Assembly: GCA_016742295.1 (NCBI GenBank)
Contig: JACVCA010000096.1
Location: 1-5,704 of the forward strand
Source: Alphaproteobacteria bacterium
GTDB taxonomy: Bacteria; Pseudomonadota; Alphaproteobacteria; JAGOMX01
Length of the DNA: 5,704 bases
Reading direction: 5' to 3'
Part shown: one piece after another, positions 3,949-5,704 of the stretch
Position numbering within the stretch: the stretch's first letter is position 1
Layout of the letters: every line of letters starts with the position of its first letter
The notes under the pieces: model-generated
Seen by the model: only the letters and a program-made list of their open reading frames with translations
Told to the model about the DNA's origin: nothing
The model's database searches: none
Position numbers and translations under genes: made by a program

Positions 3949-5704
3949 TTAATCATCGCCTGTCTTAAGCGCTGCTAAAAACGCGCTTTGAGGAATTTCA
4001 ACGTTACCAATTTGGCGCATACGCTTTTTACCTTTCTTCTGCTTATCAAGCAATTTACGCTTACGAGAAACATCACCACCATAGCATTTGGCCAAAACGT
4101 CTTTACGCATTGCCGAGACGGTTTCACGCGCTACAACTTTTCCACCAATGGCCGCTTGAATTGCAATTTTAAACAACTGTCGAGGGATAAGATCTTTTAA
4201 ACGTGTGCACAAGGCACGGCCGCGCTTTTCAGCATTAGAGCGGTGGACAATAATTGAAAGGGCATCAACAGGTTCACTATTAACCAAAATTGCAAGCTTG
4301 ACCAAGTCATTTTCACGATATTCAGCCATTTGATAATCGAAGCTTGCATACCCGCGGCTCACTGATTTAAGGCGATCATAAAAATCAAAGACAATTTCAT
4401 TGAGAGGCAATAAATACACTAACATCGCCCGCGTACCGACATATGTCAGCTCAACCTGTTCGCCTCTACGTTCTGTACACAAAGCCAAGATAGCCCCCAG
4501 ATACTCATCAGGGACTAAGATTGTAGCACGTATCCAGGGTTCTTCAATGCGTGAAATTCGCGTAGGATCAGGCATGTCAACAGGATTATGTAAGTCAATA
4601 CGAGTCTCATCTCTTAAATACATATGATAAACAACGCTTGGAGCCGTGGTTACCAAATCAAGATCAATTTCACGGACAAGCCGTTCTTGGATAATCTCGA
4701 GGTGTAAAAGCCCCAGAAAGCCGCAACGAAAGCCAAAACCCAGTGCAGCAGACGTTTCAGCCTCATAATGGAAGCTGGCATCATTCAGTTGTAATCGCTC
4801 AAGACTTTGGCGAAGACGTTCAAACTCTCCGGCATCCACGGGAAATAATCCACAAAACACGACGGGGTCGCTTGGCTTAAATCCAGGCAACGCCTCTGTG
4901 ACAGGACGCCTTTCATCAATAATTGTGTCGCCAACTTTGCAGTCAGCAACATGTTTTATACTGGCGGTAATAAAACCCACTTCTCCTGGGCCCAATTGAT
5001 CTACATTAATCCGTTTTGGAGTAAAGGTCCCTACTTGATCTACTTGATAAGTAGCACCTGTATTCATCATGCGGATTTTCATATTCTTAGTTAAAATTCC
5101 GTCTTTAATCCGCACAAGGATAATAACCCCCAGATAGGCATCATACCAACTATCAATCAGAAGCGCCTTGAGCGGCGCCTGTGCATCACCCGTAGGCGGT
5201 GGCAGGCGTGTCACCAATGCTTCTAAAACATCTTCAATCCCTAACCCTGTTTTGGCAGAAATTAAAATAGCATCGCTGGCATCAAGGCCGATAACTTCTT
5301 CAATCTGCTCTTTAACCCGATCAGGTTCTGCAGCAGGCAAATCAACTTTATTAAGAATAGGAATAATTTCATGATTATTATCCAACGCAAGGTAAACGTT
5401 GGCAAGCGTTTGTGCCTCAACGCCTTGACTTGCATCGACAACTAAGATTGACCCCTCACACGCAGCAAGAGAACGGCTTACTTCATAGGTAAAGTCAACA
5501 TGCCCCGGCGTATCCATCAAATTCAGTTGGTAAGATTTGCCATCTTTGGCCTTATACATCAATCGTACAGTTTGCGCCTTAATGGTAATCCCGCGTTCCC
5601 GTTCAATATCCATACTATCCAAGATTTGCTCTTGCATATCACGCTTTTCAACTCCCCCTGCATATTCAATTAAACGATCTGCCAGGGTTGATTTACCATG
5701 ATCA
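3949..5704 (-). CDS. lepA: Elongation factor 4 / LepA GTPase (5' end missing)
   Basis: LepA (EF-4) is a ribosome-associated translational GTPase, linked to back-translocation, translation under stress and 30S subunit maturation; it is found in the cytoplasm and at the membrane. The frame is open to the window edge, giving 584 visible codons, starting at 5703, of a usual total near 600. By comparison with E. coli LepA only about 13-17 N-terminal residues are missing. GTPase motifs in visible numbering: DHGKST (1-6, end of the P-loop), RGIT (37-40, switch I), DTPGH (64-68), NKVD (118-121) and SAK (149-151). An EF-Tu-like domain II, EF-G-like domains III and V, and the LepA-specific C-terminal domain follow, ending GKKRMRQIGNVEIPQSAF and KTGDD. 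The ATG at 5637-5635 is internal: the 22 codons before it encode conserved LepA sequence. No frameshift or lost motif is seen. Confidence 0.97.
   Translation of the reverse strand, partial: DHGKSTLADRLIEYAGGVEKRDMQEQILDSMDIERERGITIKAQTVRLMYKAKDGKSYQLNLMDTPGHVDFTYEVSRSLAACEGSILVVDASQGVEAQTLANVYLALDNNHEIIPILNKVDLPAAEPDRVKEQIEEVIGLDASDAILISAKTGLGIEDVLEALVTRLPPPTGDAQAPLKALLIDSWYDAYLGVIILVRIKDGILTKNMKIRMMNTGATYQVDQVGTFTPKRINVDQLGPGEVGFITASIKHVADCKVGDTIIDERRPVTEALPGFKPSDPVVFCGLFPVDAGEFERLRQSLERLQLNDASFHYEAETSAALGFGFRCGFLGLLHLEIIQERLVREIDLDLVTTAPSVVYHMYLRDETRIDLHNPVDMPDPTRISRIEEPWIRATILVPDEYLGAILALCTERRGEQVELTYVGTRAMLVYLLPLNEIVFDFYDRLKSVSRGYASFDYQMAEYRENDLVKLAILVNSEPVDALSIIVHRSNAEKRGRALCTRLKDLIPRQLFKIAIQAAIGGKVVARETVSAMRKDVLAKCYGGDVSRKRKLLDKQKKGKKRMRQIGNVEIPQSAFLAALKTGDD

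Noticed and set aside
3988..5374. Plus-strand open frames of 68-75 codons at 3988-4200, 4400-4627 and 5168-5374
   Set aside because: They lie wholly antisense to conserved lepA sequence, show no recognisable domain, and are expected by-products of lepA codon use.
5635..5637. ATG as the start of lepA
   Set aside because: The 22 in-frame codons before it encode conserved LepA residues, including the DHGKST part of the P-loop, so this methionine is internal and the gene runs off the window.

Overview
The window is 5.7 kb of bacterial chromosome with every recognisable gene on the minus strand. Transcription therefore runs from high to low coordinates: lepA (5' end cut off by the window), a LysR-type regulator, a tiny putative secreted protein, an NAD(P)-binding atypical SDR protein, and recJ (3' end cut off). 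The RecJ and LepA sequences and the N-terminus of the LysR protein (MEWDKLRVF) look alphaproteobacterial. Hand-counted GC is about 45% in the housekeeping genes and about 30-35% in and around lysR. A moderately AT-rich alphaproteobacterium, perhaps a host-associated one such as the Holosporales, would fit, but this placement is inference.

Layout. Positions 1-1034 hold the first 344 codons of recJ, whose start overlaps the stop of the SDR gene (1031-1909) in an ATGA junction. The two genes form a tight pair behind a plausible promoter at 1944-1972. Positions 1910-2465 contain no convincing gene. They hold a set of TTAAGG-like repeats around that promoter, a small GC-rich hairpin (2131-2150), three back-to-back hairpins (2304-2355) and a 13-bp perfect stem at 2369-2411 that probably terminates transcription. 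Positions 2466-2624 encode a 52-residue protein with a signal-peptide-like N-terminus and a perfect AAGGAG ribosome site. Positions 2738-3616 encode the LysR-type regulator. Positions 3617-3948 are AT-rich and non-coding, with the probable lysR promoter and a 66-base element bounded by a perfect 10-bp inverted repeat. Positions 3949-5704 encode almost all of LepA/EF-4.

The genes do not form an obvious single pathway: RecJ acts in DNA repair, LepA in translation, and the SDR protein has no known substrate here. LysR plus the small secreted ORF sit as an AT-rich block between two housekeeping units, and no divergently transcribed target gene lies beside lysR. I see no strong evidence for a new defence or mobile system. 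The points most worth following are the small exported protein, the hairpin cluster and the inverted-repeat element.
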